From: Anseranas semipalmata
Lineage: Eukaryota; Chordata; Aves; Anseriformes; Anseranatidae
Direction of reading: 5' to 3'
Length of the DNA: 64,000 nt
NCBI GenBank assembly: GCA_013399115.1
Contig: VXAA01006435.1
Location: forward strand, 302,811-366,810
Shown one piece after another: positions 47,691 to 60,164 of the stretch. Positions within the stretch are counted from its first letter, which is position 1; the number at the start of each line of letters is the position of its first letter. A program made the translations under genes and the position numbers. A model generated the notes under the pieces. That model made no database searches and was not told the DNA's origin. It saw only the letters and a program-made list of their open reading frames with translations.

Positions 47691-48060
47691 AGATCAAAGC
47701 CGCGCTCGGAGCACGACAAAACCAGCAAACCTTACCGGGAGACCACCCCAGCAGCGTGCGGCGAGGGCCGGCTTTTCATCCAGGAGCCCTTCCCTCCTCC
47801 TCCTCCTCCCCGCGCTCCGCCGCGGCCAAAGCAGNGGCCGCGGCCGCGCCCGTGAGCCAGCATGCGGGCGGCCCCGCCGTCCCTGCCCGCGCTGCTCTGC
47901 TGCTCGGCCGCCGGGCTGCTGCTGCTGCTGAGATGGCGGCGCTGGAAGGGGCTCTGGGCCAAGGTGAAGGCGGCCCGGCAGAGGCAGGAGCAGGGCTTGG
48001 CGCGGATGGAGAAGGCTGTGCGCGGCTTTCGGGAGCAGGTGGGTGCTGCCGTCCACGCTG
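47690..48060 (+). promoter_or_regulatory. FAAH: CpG island at the 5' end of FAAH
   Basis: Dense CpG and high GC span the start codon and coding exon 1, including clusters such as CGCCGCGGCC and GGCCGCGGCCGCGCC; no TATA box is evident. This is the usual broad, CpG-island promoter of a widely expressed vertebrate gene. One base (47835) is unresolved. Confidence 0.8.
47862..48038 (+). CDS. FAAH: FAAH coding exon 1 (membrane anchor)
   Basis: Encodes residues 1-59. Leu-rich hydrophobic segment ALLCCSAAGLLLLL is followed by basic RWRRWK, then a charged helix ending RGFREQ, which corresponds to the human N-terminal anchor and RFRLQ. Phase 0 donor CAG|GTGGGT. Confidence 0.93.
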
Positions 48061-51000
48061 CCACCCGCCGGGGCAGGCAGAGGTTGGGCGCTGGTTCATC
48101 CCCTCGGCCCCAAATGGGAGAGCGACACGCTTGTCCTTCCCCTCGGGCATGCAGGGGACGGCAGATGTGCGGCGGGGTTTTGCGTCTCTGCAATTTCTGG
48201 GCAGGTGGTGGCAGCGCTGCCCGCGTCCAGCTCGCAGCAGCGGCTGGGTTTTGCCTGCGAGCGAATCGAGATCCTGACTCCCCATCTGAAGTTGTTATTT
48301 TCTTTTAAATCATGCGCACCCGCACCCCCAGAAACGCAGCGATCCCCTGCAGCAGGAGCCCTGCTGGGGGGCATAGCGGGGACGGGAGGCAAGGCTTTAT
48401 GGGGCTGCGCGGGGCTGGCCGTGCGGTGGGGGATAACGGGCAGCGACGCGGGCATCAGCAAAAAGAAACTCGCAGCAAGAAGAGGAAAATCCCAGCCTCT
48501 CGTTTGAAAGCTATTTCTGCTTCCCGGCCTCTTCCGCCATGGTAAGACACTCAGCCCTATTGTTAAAGAGGCTGTAGGAAATGGGAGAGGTGACGTTGTA
48601 TAGCAGAGGCCAAAGTCCAGTGACACAGCGGGCAGGGGCAGGGAGGCACCCATGCCGAGGCAGGCTGACCCTAAATCTGGCTCACCTGTGCCGTTCCCCC
48701 TGCGGTCCCATTGAACTGCTCAACTTGTGGTTCAGAGCCCAGCTCGAGGGATGAGTGTGATGCGCTTTTGTGTTATTTAGTAGCTCGCGGGGGATTTTCT
48801 GCCGGCCTCAAACGAACTCTCTGCTGTAAGCCGAGGCTCTCGCTGGTTTGTGCACCTCCCGGTAGGCTGCCTTGGTGGTGCCAGAAGAAAAGCTGGCACC
48901 AGGTCTGTTTTCATTCCTTGCTGGAGGAATATCTAAAAATATGGCCAATTCCCACTGCAGCTCAGCAGGGCACATTGCACTGAGCAGCTCCTCCAGGCCC
49001 AGCCGAGACCTGTCTGAACAAGGCTGCGAGAAGGCTTTCTTTTAAACAGCAGGCGCTGGGTAAGACCGGTCTGGCCGGGAAGACAAGGCTTTAGAAGGCT
49101 TGGGTTTCCGCTGGCCCCGCAGGTTTCCTTCCATGCTCACTAGTGTTGGGTCAGGAGCAGGACTGCAGTCTTGAGGCAAATACTGCATTTGACCACTGAA
49201 CAGCAGATATTTTAGTATGGGATATAGTGGGCAGCAGGGGGAGAGGAAGAGCCCATCAGCTGCGGTAGCAGTGTGTCATTCCCTGTTTAACCTTTCCTTT
49301 AGCATCCCTCAGTGAAGATGGTCTCCATCCTCTCTCTGTCTTTGCCGGAGCTCTCCAAGAAACTCCGGGATGGCTCCCTCCCTCCAGAGCACGTCTTCTA
49401 CGCCTATGTGGGCAAGGTGAGGAGCAAGGGCAGCGGGGCAGGGTCTTGCCCATGGTGGGACTGGCTCTCTTGGGAGAAGCCCAGCATGAGGTTCAAATCC
49501 TGGTTCAGGCCTGGTTCAGACACTGCTGAGCTGTCACCGCTTGCTGGTTAGCGCTGGGCCCTGCTCTGTGTTTGGGAGCGAGGAGAGGGCTGGGTGTCTG
49601 GCTGCCATGGCCCTTGGCTTGGTTTGGAGCAAAGGGGAACAGTGAGCTCAGCATCTGGGGAGCCCACACTCTCCTAGGGGAGCCTATACCTTCCCAGGGG
49701 CAGGTATAGCTATAGGGAAGTCGCGGAGTGCTGCTGTTGTCTCCCGTTCATCTCCAAACTGATTGGTAAACCTCAAAGTCTCGGTGTGCACTTTCATTCT
49801 CTACTTTTGCCAAAATGCCCTGATCCTGACCTCCTGGGTTCACACTTTGGGGTTATTGTTTTATGCCACCCTAGAAGCACGATCAAGAAAACAGCCTTTT
49901 GTATTCTGCTGAGTGCCTCTGTCCACCATGCACCAGCTGGTGCTATGGCCCTCCTGTGTCCAGACAACGTTTTGAAGTTTGACACAAAAACCTCTTGGAA
50001 AAGAACAAAAACGGGATGCCCTGGTACCAGCTGCCCAGAGGGGGAGGTGGAGAAGCAGGAAAGAGGCAGGTGTGCTTTTCAAAATGGAAAGCAGTTGTGC
50101 AACACTGCAGGCTGTGTCTCACCCGTGGGCTTTGCCTGCTTTCCTCAAGGCCCTCCAGATCACCAGAGAAACCAACTGCATCACGGAATATATGCAGGAA
50201 AGCGAAACCCAGCTCCAGCAAGCGAAGCCACCGGGGAAGCTGGGTTTGCTCTATGGGGTGCCTGTCAGCATCAAAGACTCCATCAACTGCCAGGTACCAC
50301 AAGTGCAGTACCACATGTATCCTGAGATCCCTGGGGTTTAAAGTTTGGTGGTCGGGGGAGGTTTAACCTCAGCATCTGTTTGGGATTTGTTATAGCTGAT
50401 ACGGGATGCCCCTGCCATGGCAAGTGATAGGATTTGCCACCCATCTCCCGCACAAGCCAACGGAGAAGGCTGGTTAGATTTTATTACCAATACATGCAAC
50501 GTGCATGTTCTGGATAGGTAGTTGGAGGTGCATGCATGTATTTCTAGATTTAGATAAAAATACAGGGGTGGGGAAAATTGCAATCCTTCATGTGGAAACC
50601 TCGTTGTACTGTGCTCCCAGGGCCATGACTCCACGTTAGGGTTTGTGAAAAACATCAATCAACCCATGGCAGAGGACAGCGTGCTGGTGCAGGTGCTCAA
50701 GAGACAAGGTGCAATTCCGTTTGTGAAAACCAATGTTCCCCAGTCCCTCATCAGGTACGTGAGCGACTCAGGTGCCCCTGCTCCATTCCCTCGGCTCAGT
50801 GGCAGTTCTCCCTCGTCTCGAGTGAGGGTTTCTATCAAGTCTAATTCTCACTTCCCACTTCTTTTTAAATAATAACACCTAGTCCCCATCCGTAACTCAG
50901 AATGATAATTCATTCTGGTTTTACATGAAATAAAGAAACAGAAGAGAAGAAAAATTGCTGCCCTTCTCTCCTGTGCTGGGTGTTTTTAAGCCACTTTTTT

Positions 51001-54000
51001 TCTTTTTTTTTTATCTAGTTAACCCCTCAGTGGCAGTCCTGTTAACTATATAGTGCCAGTGCAAATGCACATTCGTGGAAGGGGAAGCTAGTTAGCTAGT
51101 TAACCAAGCAACCTTAAACTATCCCGCTCCCACACTTCCTGCTGTCTGCCAAGATCACTCTCAACATCACTGGTATGGGGTGAGGTCAGGTGTGCTCTCC
51201 TGGACAGCCACTCTGCTCGTGTCCCTCTGCCCTGCCAGATGACCTCTGGTAGAGTTACTCCATGGACGAGTATTGCCCAAGCTGTATGAAGTGCCTTTCT
51301 TACAGCGATATGGCAATGACTGAGCATGTTTTAAAAAAAACACAGAAAGGGGTTGCCCTGGGGATTATCAGATTTTGCACCAGTTCCTGGGGAACTCTGG
51401 TGTTCGAATATCACTGCAGCTGGCATTCAGCCTGTTCTCGAGCAGGGCCTCAGCAATCCCTCCCCAGATGGGAGGGTCCGGACCTGCTCCAGGGAGGCTG
51501 CTTTGGATGCCCTATGGCACTTGGGACTGTCTGAACGGGGAGCCGGCCCAGGAGGTTTGACGTAATTGTGCTGCCAGAGGGTCTGTCTGGGGTCTGTCTG
51601 GCTTGATGATGCTGAAATGAGCTGGCAGTGAGTTCAGGTTCTGGGACTCCTGTGGAAAGGCTGGTCATCCTGGGAGCTTTGGGAAGCTCTCTCAGACTAA
51701 GTGATGTCAGTGTAACAACTAGTGAATTACCTGATTATCTTCTGGAGTTTTTTTTTGAAGTGACAGGCGTCCACCTAGGCAGATATTTACATTCACCTCA
51801 TTTGCACACTTTGTCTCTCTAGCTTTGACTGCCAGAACTTAATCTTTGGTCAGACATACAACCCTCTGCTCTACACCAGAACTCCTGGAGGCTCCTCTGG
51901 TGGAGAAGGGGCACTTATAGGAGGAGGTGGGTCCATCCTGGGCTTTGGGACGGATGTAGGAGGGAGCCTGCGTTTCCCTGCTGCCTTCTGTGGGATCTGT
52001 GCACTCAAACCCACTGGGAACAGACTCAGGTACTTCGAGTAATGCTGTAATCTCTCTGGGTGAGACCCACCCACCAGCCTATGGTCTGCTGTGTTGGGAT
52101 GCTCATGCTTTTGTGGGCAGGGGGAAACCTGGGAGTTACCGGGAAGGGCTCACTTCTCCCTCCTGCCCAGACATTTTCTGAGGACTGTATGGAGGGAAGC
52201 ATCAGTTCCCCCAGAACAGAGACAGAGGAAACCTCTCCACCTGCATGCTAAAGGGGAGGCAGTTGTTCCTGACTGACCAGACATAAACCATTCTGGCCTA
52301 GGTTGGGTCTCTCTTAGGCTTCCCCTTGGCCTTTCCTTCTGCCAACCTCTGCATCTGCAAAGGGAGGACAGTGTTTTCATGAGCACTTCCTGCTGCTGAA
52401 AGCCTTTCCCTTCTCTGAAAACTCAGCTGCTGTCTTTTGTGTCTCCTTTGCAGCAAAAAAGGAGTCATTTCTGGTATCCTTGGGCAGAAGTCAGGTAGGA
52501 ATTGATGGTTGCCTTCCTTGGAGGGGAGAAAGGCAGGGTTGGGAAGGACCTTGAGCTGGCTATGGGGGACCTTCTCCGATACTTTCAGCGAGGGAAGTAG
52601 GTTCCTTTCAAGGGACTCTTTCAGAGAACTACCCCAATACCACAGTTCCTGAGAAACGTGCTGGAATGTGCATGAGTTGAGAGAAGCGGTTTGTGTAATA
52701 CATAAACCTGGATACACCCTGTAACCCTCAGGTTGCTGTGTTGTCTGCCACAGCTTTGTGGGAGGTGGGATTAGTGGTCGAAGGGGACGTCTTGTGTTGT
52801 TCTTGTGTTGTGATTGATAAAGCTTTTGGTTTCACTTTGTAAGTCATGCAATGGAGACATCAGGGCGCATATCAATGGATAACAATTCTGGATCCATAGC
52901 CATGGGCCTGTTGGTGGGAAGGGACCTGTAGGCATCCCCAGCCCTATTCTCAAAAGGGAACTGTTGCTAACGCTAGACTAAGTCAAAGAGGTCCTGCTTT
53001 TGCAGGACATGCCCTGTGTAAGCTTCACACCCCCTTGAAAGACCCTCAGCCATAAATGTTCTCTCCTGGTCTCCTCCAGTGGTCGCAGCTGTGGGGCCGA
53101 TGGCAAAAGATGTGGAGAGCCTGGCGCTGTGCATGCGGGCACTCCTGTGTGAGGACATGTTCAGCCTGGACAGCACAGTGCCCCCCCTTCCCTTCAATGA
53201 AGAGGTAAAGGACCTGAAAGGGGATGAAGGGCTGTGAGAAGAGCTGTTGTTCCCTAGGCTCAAAACAGTAATGGCTCCTGGGAGCCCTCTGGGACACGCC
53301 AACCTGCCACGTACTGTGGGTTGGCACGTTGGCGAGACAAGCGCTGCTTTCCAGCCCTGAAGCATGGGTGTACTGTTGGCTCCTGACACAGCTGACATCC
53401 TTCCAGCTGGAGCTCTTCCTTGCTCTGCAGGTGTATTCCAGTACGCAGCCCCTCCGCATAGGCTACTATGAAACTGATTTCTTCACCATGCCAAGCCCTG
53501 CCATGAGACGTGCCGTTCGGGAGACGAAGAAGCTTTTGGAGGATGCTGGCCACACGGTAGGATGTTGCATGAATCCAACAGTCATGCTGCATCTGTGCTT
53601 CCTTGGCACCATGTCTTCAGGACCCAAGGGTGAACATCGAGCACATTTGGCAGGGAGAGGGCCTGCAATCATGCTCTCTGTCCTCCACTGCCGGTTTTGG
53701 AGGGACCTTTGTGCCCTGGGGCTGTTCAGACATCAGGTGGCAGAGCCCATCCTATATCTTTTGACTCATCAGTTATTGCTGAAAGGGAAAACTGCATTTT
53801 CAGGGAAGGACGGATTGTGTGGGAGAACCTGGTGGCCACAGATGCTGGAGACTCGCCTGAGGGTTTATGTCAGGAATTCCTTAGCCCTTGCAGGAAGGAG
53901 CCCAGCTCGGCCCATTGCAAGCCCTCGTTGGCTTCTCCCATGCAGCTTGGTTTTGCTTGTACCACTGACATCTCTTCCATTGTCCTTCCAGCTGGTGCCC

Positions 54001-57000
54001 TTTGAACTCACAAATGTGGACTATGTGACTTTTAACTTCTGCGTCAGGGGCATGTTTGCAGATGGGTGCGCCTCCTTCCTCAAGAAATTGTAAGTATAGC
54101 CCAGAATGGTTTGTGTGATTGGTGCCCCTCTATGAAAGCACTCCCTAGGGGATCTGGTCAGCATCTGGATACAGGTAGCAGATCCACTGGATATAGACAG
54201 TGGCTGATATGCAGAGGGCTTTACTGGGGAGCTTACATTCAGTTGAACCTTGGGTCTGTTTGGGACTGTTACCAGCTCAAAGGAAACTAGCTGCTGATAG
54301 CCTATAAATACCATGGGAATCTGGGGAGCCCAGAGGAATGGAGAAAACCTTTTTGTCACTTAGATATGCTGTTCAGAGGGGTTGGTCCTGTGCAAGTGAT
54401 CCACTGTAATTGCTTCCTAACACTGCTCAGCTAAACACTTTCTTCTCTTTCAGTGAAGGGGAGCTCGAGAGAGGCAGCATGGGGATATTCTTCTGGTTGG
54501 CGAAGTCACCGAACTGGCTAAAAACTCTCCTGTCCTGGATTGCCAAACCCTTTGTAAGGCCCACTTCTTCCTAGCATAGATGGAGTCAAGCAACAGGTGT
54601 CTCCCGTTGCAGTAAGACTTTGCCGTAGGGAATTCTCCAGGCTTTGCTTCCTGGCTGTGCTTAGACACATCTCCTCCAAACTGGAGTGACATTATTTCTG
54701 TTCCCTTCTCCCCTCTTTGGGGAAAATCCACAAGTCCTGCCTGAGCACTGAGTCAACAGCTTGCATTTGAGATGGAGCTGTCTGAGAGGACAGAGCTGGG
54801 ATTAATGTAAGCTATTTTCTTTATTACTTTCTCTTTCTCAGGTGCCTCGATTGTCACATATCTTAAGAAGTATGAGAGCAAAGTGAGTAAATCTGAGTCT
54901 AACCAAACGTGAAGATTTGGGTTTCTCTTCTGGAGAGCAGCAGCATGTGCTACATTAGGGATACTTCCCTAGCTGCGTGCATCTGCAAAAATACAAGGCA
55001 GAAAATACAAGGGTGGGAGCAAACTGAGAGCAGTTTATGTCAACATCAAAACCCTGCAGGGTTTGGCCAACTGTTCTAGTACTGAGGATGGGAATAAGGG
55101 TGGGGGCTTACAGCCTCTTGCTTATGAAATGGATGAAGCTTGCAGGAATGAAATATGCTGGCAGCTTCAGTATTGGTTAATGCATCTGTCAGGCAATGAA
55201 GTAGGGGCCCCATAAGACAGAATGAGAAGTAAATGCACAGGGAAGGAGGCTTGTTCTTCCTTGCTGTGATGCTGGTGCTGGACAGTTAGGGGTGAGAAAG
55301 CACTCAAACAAATCCTGTAGCAGAGAGCGTGTGTTTTGTGCTGTGCCTCTAAGACACGGTACGTCTGCCTTCAGGCGAAAGGATCAGTCTGTCTCATCCA
55401 GCCTGGCCTTTGAGAAGAGATTTGCCTGGGCTTCCACTCCCTCAGCACAGTGGCAGTAACAGGGCTGGGCACTTGTCAGGCCAAAGCAGTACTGCAACTA
55501 GCTGCCATTCATCTTCAGTCCTCCATCATGGGCAGAAGCTCAAATGAGACCACCAGCCGTTGAGGGAAAAGCCAGTACTTTGCCAAAGTCCTCCCTTCCC
55601 TTGGCTGCAGCTCCAGGAGCAGAGCTAACCAGAGCCCATCTGCTTTTTGATGCTCTTCCCTGCCCCCTAAAGCTGCTCTTTGCAGTACCTCTCCATGACT
55701 TTCATTGGTTTTGCTTCCTTTTTCAGCACAGTGGATGAACTCTGGAGTCTTCACCACGAAATTGAGGTAAAGTATTACCGTTTGGGTTTAGATAGTTCTT
55801 TGTTTTATTTCTGTTTGGAAAGAAGGAGTTTCAGTGCCTGCCAATGTTAGAAAATTATCAAGTCACTGCTGGTGTGAATAGGAACATATGTCACTCCTGA
55901 ACAGATCTTTCTTGGATGTGCAAGTTTTCAGCACACTTAAATATTAGCACCACACTAATTCATGCATTCATGATCCCGAATCAGGCCTGAAATTTCTTCT
56001 TGTACACTTGAAAATGTAGGCCATCAGCTGCAGCAGTATTTCCATTCTGGTTTCCTCAGGTCCCATGCCCTTATCCCAGCTTGCCATGTGCCCCTGCACT
56101 CGCTCTTTCCCCACCTCCAGTTTTAGCAGGGGGCAGGGTGCTTTGTACACTGAGAGGACTGTTGGCTGAACAGCAAAGGGTTGCTGGATTTTAGCAGGAT
56201 CAGGCCTGATGTAGCTCACCCCACAACCGATGGCTGCTCTTGGGGAAGGGCCAGGAGCCCGGCTGGGAGCCTAAGAAGAGCCTCAGCCATGGGGCAGCAC
56301 ATTCACCCCACTGACCACCCGTGTGTTTGCTCCTCAGGAGTCTTGCCACCAGTTCATTGCCCAGTGGAAAAGGCTGAATCTGGACGTCATGCTTTGTCCC
56401 ATGCTGGGCCCGGCTCTCGGTATCGGCTACCCAGGGAAGCTCTCAGGTAGGACTGCCTAGACGACCCCAAGCCATAGCATCGATAGTCCCCCTGCTGTGG
56501 CACTCCACCAGGATAAATGGGAAGTGTTCCTCCTTCTCCCCTCACTTCCACAAGGCACTGGCCAGTGGTGGAAAGAGCTCGGCTCTTGGGCAGCTGGAGC
56601 TCCAGCCTGTGGGGTGCACCCAGGAAAACCACCCTGGTGTGTGTGGGAGCCAAGGGGCAGGTTTCCATCCTGCAGCCATTGACTTCCCAGTGCAAACACC
56701 TGTTAACTGGAAGTGGCGTTGGGTGTTCGCCTGTGCCGTGGCTGCAGCAGAAGGGGTGAAGGTTTGCCCTGCGCGGAGCTGGTGCTGTGAGCTCCCTCTC
56801 TCCCCCAGTGGCAGTCAGCTACACCATACTCTACAACTCCTTGGACTTCCCGGCCGGCGTCGTCCCAGTCACGATGGTGACAGACGAGGACGAGGAGGAG
56901 CTGAAGGGCTACCAGGGGTACTTCCGAGACTGGTGGGACCGGACCCTGGCAAAGGTGAGTGACGCCACGTCCCCCTGGGGGCACAAGCATCCCCATCCCA

Positions 57001-57176
57001 TCCCCAGGATGCCTCCCTCCCCTCTCCCCGCTCTGTTTGTGCCGCAGGCTTTTCGTGGCAGCGTGGGGCTGCCCGTGGCCGTGCAGTGCGTGGCCTTGCC
57101 ATGGCAGGAGGAGCTGTGCCTCCGGTTCATGAAGGAAGTGGAGACACTCACCCTGAAGAAAAACAGGCTCGTCTGA
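47862..57176 (+). CDS. FAAH: Fatty-acid amide hydrolase, complete, 15 coding exons, 576 aa
   Basis: FAAH is a membrane-bound serine hydrolase of the amidase-signature family; it degrades anandamide, oleamide and other fatty-acid amides. Exons: 47862-48038, 49303-49416, 50150-50293, 50621-50754, 51823-52029, 52454-52494, 53080-53204, 53431-53556, 53992-54089, 54454-54553, 54842-54882, 55727-55766, 56338-56446, 56809-56954, 57048-57176. All junctions are GT-AG and phases agree. The start has an in-frame TGA three codons upstream (47853). A single membrane helix lies at about residues 8-25. The triad is K139 (VSIKD), S214 (GGSSGGEG) and S238 (TDVGGS), with spacings of 75 and 24 as in the 579-aa human enzyme (K142, S217, S241). 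The PPLPF motif and the hydrophobic membrane cap (about 395-422) are kept. A second FAAH-type gene follows 3 kb downstream; which copy is the strict ortholog is not certain. An avian family member named vitamin D3 hydroxylase-associated protein could be one of the two. Confidence 0.96.
48039..49302 (+). other. FAAH: FAAH intron 1 and the other long FAAH introns
   Basis: Intron 1 (1264 nt) starts inside the CpG island and then becomes ordinary unique sequence. The other introns above 300 nt (49417-50149, 50294-50620, 50755-51822, 52030-52453, 52495-53079, 53557-53991, 54090-54453, 54883-55726, 55767-56337, 56447-56808) contain no recognisable gene or transposon. Confidence 0.7.
50150..50293 (+). 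CDS. FAAH: FAAH coding exon 3 (catalytic lysine)
   Basis: Encodes residues 98-145, ending in LLYGVPVSIKDSINCQ. The Lys in SIKD (K139) is the general base of the amidase-signature triad. Phase 0 at both ends; donor CAG|GTACCA. Confidence 0.95.
51823..52029 (+). CDS. FAAH: FAAH coding exon 5 (amidase signature)
   Basis: Encodes the Gly/Ser-rich amidase signature: TPGGSSGGEGALI with the bridging Ser214, then GTDVGGSLRFP with the nucleophile Ser238, ending LKPTGNRL. Flanking codons are split (phase 2 at both ends). Confidence 0.96.
53080..53556 (+). CDS. FAAH: FAAH coding exons 7 and 8
   Basis: Two exons (53080-53204 and 53431-53556) separated by a 226-nt intron encode VGPMAKDVESLAL, LLCEDMFSLDSTVPPLPF and GYYETDFFTMPSPAMRRAV, the most conserved stretch against the mammalian enzyme. 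The PPLPF motif lies at the end of exon 7. Confidence 0.95.
56338..57176 (+). CDS. FAAH: FAAH coding exons 13 to 15 (C-terminal part of the catalytic domain)
   Basis: The exons encode residues 450-576. They include LDVMLCPMLGPALG, SYTILYNSLDFPAGVVPVT and GLPVAVQCVALPWQEELCL, all diagnostic of FAAH, then a charged tail ending NRLV before TGA 57174-57176. Intron 14 is only 93 nt and has no in-frame stop. Confidence 0.95.
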
Positions 57177-57374
57177 GTCCTCGTGCTTGCCCAGAGCAGG
57201 ATCCAAGCTAACAGGCTAACAGTGGTGCAAGCTGTCCTCTCACCCAGCACACCCGCAGCACTAGCGTTCCTGTCTGCGAGGATGCGCTGATGGCTGGGGT
57301 GGCTCTCAGCTTTGGGACATGTGGGGAAAGTGAGACGAGCTCCGCTTTGGTGGAGTGCTTCTAACGATTGTCCT

Positions 57375-57380
57375 AATACA
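57375..57380 (+). terminator. FAAH: Possible variant poly(A) signal AATACA for FAAH
   Basis: No AATAAA was found in the first 900 nt after the stop. AATACA, a known weaker variant, lies 199 nt after the stop and is followed 30-45 nt later by a GT-rich stretch (GGTGTGTGTTTGTCTGG). Moderate support only. Confidence 0.4.
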
Positions 57381-60164
57381 GTATTTTTTTGTTAGTCTGT
57401 TATTTCAGGTGTGTGTTTGTCTGGGGGTTCGGGGTGGAATTGACCAATCCTCTGAACACCACCCAGGGAAGTGCAAGAACATCTTCCTGTTACGAATGGG
57501 GACACAGAGGCACGGGAAGTGGTTTTGTCCAACACGCTCAGACTCCTACTTACAGTGCCATAGGAAAAAGAGTTGTCCCCTTAGTTCTCAGCTCCACAGA
57601 AGCTGCTCCCTGAGGAAGAAATCAAGCATTTTCCTGCCACGCACCAGCAATTGGAGGTCAAAACTGAGCCTGCAGCCTCTGGTAGGCAGGGAGGCAGCTG
57701 GGCCGCTTTCCACATGGTAGGGCCGCTGGCACCGTGCCGGTGTGGGTGAGTATAAAGGGGAAAGCTGGAGTGATTAGCAACTCCCCTGTCCCTTAGGCAC
57801 CTATGCCTGCTTTCCCCAGAGCAGAGGTATAAACTGCTTCAGGTCACGGTATTGCACATACAAGCAGCACACCCGTGTCAGAGGCCAGCCTCTCCTGCAC
57901 GCTCCTGCCTCCCGTTTGGTGGAGGGAGCCAGGCCAGGTTTTCAGCGAGGTTCTGCAGCCGCTGACAGGCACCCACACCAGGACTGGCAGCACCGGCTGC
58001 TCCCCACAGGTTTCCACGGGTGCCTGAGAAAGGGGCTTCACAATGCAAAAGCGTTTTTCCAAAGCAACAATTCACAAATACATCATAACAAAGCTTTGAC
58101 AGGAAAAGGTATGGGTGTTTTTGTTTTGGTTTTAAATGTATTATTGTTTAAACCAGTCATGCAAAAACACATGGTCTTTTCAAGGGCTGGGCAGAGGGTT
58201 TACCCTGGCCTGTCAGCAAGCAGCCCCCAAGACACTGATTCTCTATCAGCAGGCTTTAAAAAAGAGCAAGAGTGGAAGGGTGGGGAACTCCAGGCATCCC
58301 AGGACTGAATGCTATGTAAAAAGTAGTTCCAGAGGAGCTCGGACTGAGTTTTTCACCGGTTGTAGGCAATCGCTGCCCACACAGAGAAAGCTGGACGGGG
58401 ATTTTCTGTTCGCATTTTAAAATTCAAGCCTGGAGGAGATTGTCCCAGGAGAGGCAATGCCAGGTGCTGGCCTGAACTGGCGGGATGCAGCCCACGCCCC
58501 CAAACAGCCAGGAGTCGTGTTGCCTCATTAGTTTAACCGGTCTCTCCTTGGCACAGAGGTGGGCAGGGTACAGGAGTCCAAGCGATGGAGACACCAGCGG
58601 ACCTGAACCAGTAAACACTCCTCTGGAGGCCCTGAGCAAAGGCCTCCCATGGGCTGTGCCCACTGCCAAGGAACAGTGCACAGTACAGGGCTGAGGCTGC
58701 TGTGTGGTTTTAGGGACTTGAGGTGGCCAAAAAGGGAGGTCGTGGCCACCAGAGTGGCCTGAGGGAGGTCAGTGTGGACGGTGGCACTGAAGCTTAAGGC
58801 TGGGATTCGGGAATGAGGACCACCTCCCCACATCGCTGGGGAGAGCTTGGTGACATCCACATTGAGTTGTTTGGCTCTTTTTGCTCTCCATCATGGACGG
58901 ACAGGAAGGACCCTCCTTGCCTTTCCAGTCAGCAACCAGTTTCTCTATGAGGTCCTCCTTCCATGAGCTCCCTCCCTGCTGCCACAGGAATAATCCCATG
59001 GGATGTGTCTGTAACAAGCAAGGTTAACACGGTAGCAGTACGAGCACTGGCTTTCAGCCCCAAAACAAAACCTCTCCATCAGAGAGCGATGACTACACAG
59101 GACACAGCCTCCTTACAAGCTCTGCTACCCTACTGCCTGGAGCAGAGGCAGGATCTCTCCAGATGTGGCAATGCTGCCTTACACTCTGGCAACGAACTTT
59201 CAGAGTTATCCCCGTTCCTTCCCCATGGGCTTGCAGCCCCTCAAGGTTTGAGAGAAGCTTGATTTTTCAACCCCTTCTTTCCTCATGCACTCCGTGGGAA
59301 TAGTCCTATGGCTGGGGAGTACCTGTGGCAAGGGGCAGCTCCTGGGGCTGGCAAGACTGCACGGTCCAGCTCCTTTGCCTCATGCTGGCTGGAAGATGGC
59401 TTAGAAACTGGGGAGTATGTGGGATGCTGGGCCCATCAGAGGGGATTTCCCTGATACAGGGTTGCCAAAAGGTTTTTCAAAGAGGCTTCGCTTGGAAATG
59501 ACACAGAGCAGTCATACCCCTTGAAGGCATCTTCAGATAGCTCCATCCAGACTGCCTTTCCAGAGTCACCATGTCCTGCTTGTGCACCTAATCTTCACTC
59601 CATACCCTTCACTCTCCTGGGCTCCCTGCTCTCCAATAGATGCAATTTCACTCCCTGCACCAGGTTTCCCAGGGCAAGCAGGGCTCTTTTGTCCCAGGCT
59701 CACAGGGCTGCACATGCTGCTGTCAGAGGAACAGAGATGACAGCTGGGCACTTATAGTTAATGGGCTTAACTGCTAATTAATTATTAGATGTGGGGAAAG
59801 CCCAGACCTGGGTTTTACAGACATTCAGCTCTGTTAATCAGCTCTGTCTGCTCTGTGTAGCCAGGTACAGCAGCAGCCAGTGGCTTGGGGAGCCACAGCC
59901 TTGGGGGACATCCCCTCCAAACCCAGTGTGATCTGAGCACACCGCTTGCAGCCCGACACACAGTGCTCCTTGGGCAGGCAGACCTTTTCAAAGTCCATCG
60001 TCTAAAAAGTCCATTCCTGGACTTTGTTAATGCAACTGTGCCTCAGAGCTGATCTTGCACAGGAGGCAATTGAATAGTCTGCATACATCAGCTCTCCTGA
60101 GGAGAAGGTGGGAGACTCAGGCATCTGTAGCTGACCCAGAACAAGAAGGACTGAGGGAGAAATC
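57381..60164. other. Spacer between the two FAAH-type genes
   Basis: About 2.8 kb with no coding exon or transposon that I can recognise and no CpG island. It must contain the promoter and 5' UTR of the second gene, unless an untranslated exon lies further upstream. An in-frame TGA at 60132-60134 precedes the second start codon. Confidence 0.6.

Noticed and set aside
52530..52560. GGGTTGGGAAGGACCTT resembling a minus-strand CR1 end
   Set aside because: No octamer tail and no further CR1 landmarks on either side.
53329..54093. 254-codon continuous frame as a single exon
   Set aside because: It contains FAAH exons 8 and 9 joined through intron 8; consensus splice sites and family alignment show two exons. 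The openness of the intron is reported as a finding instead.
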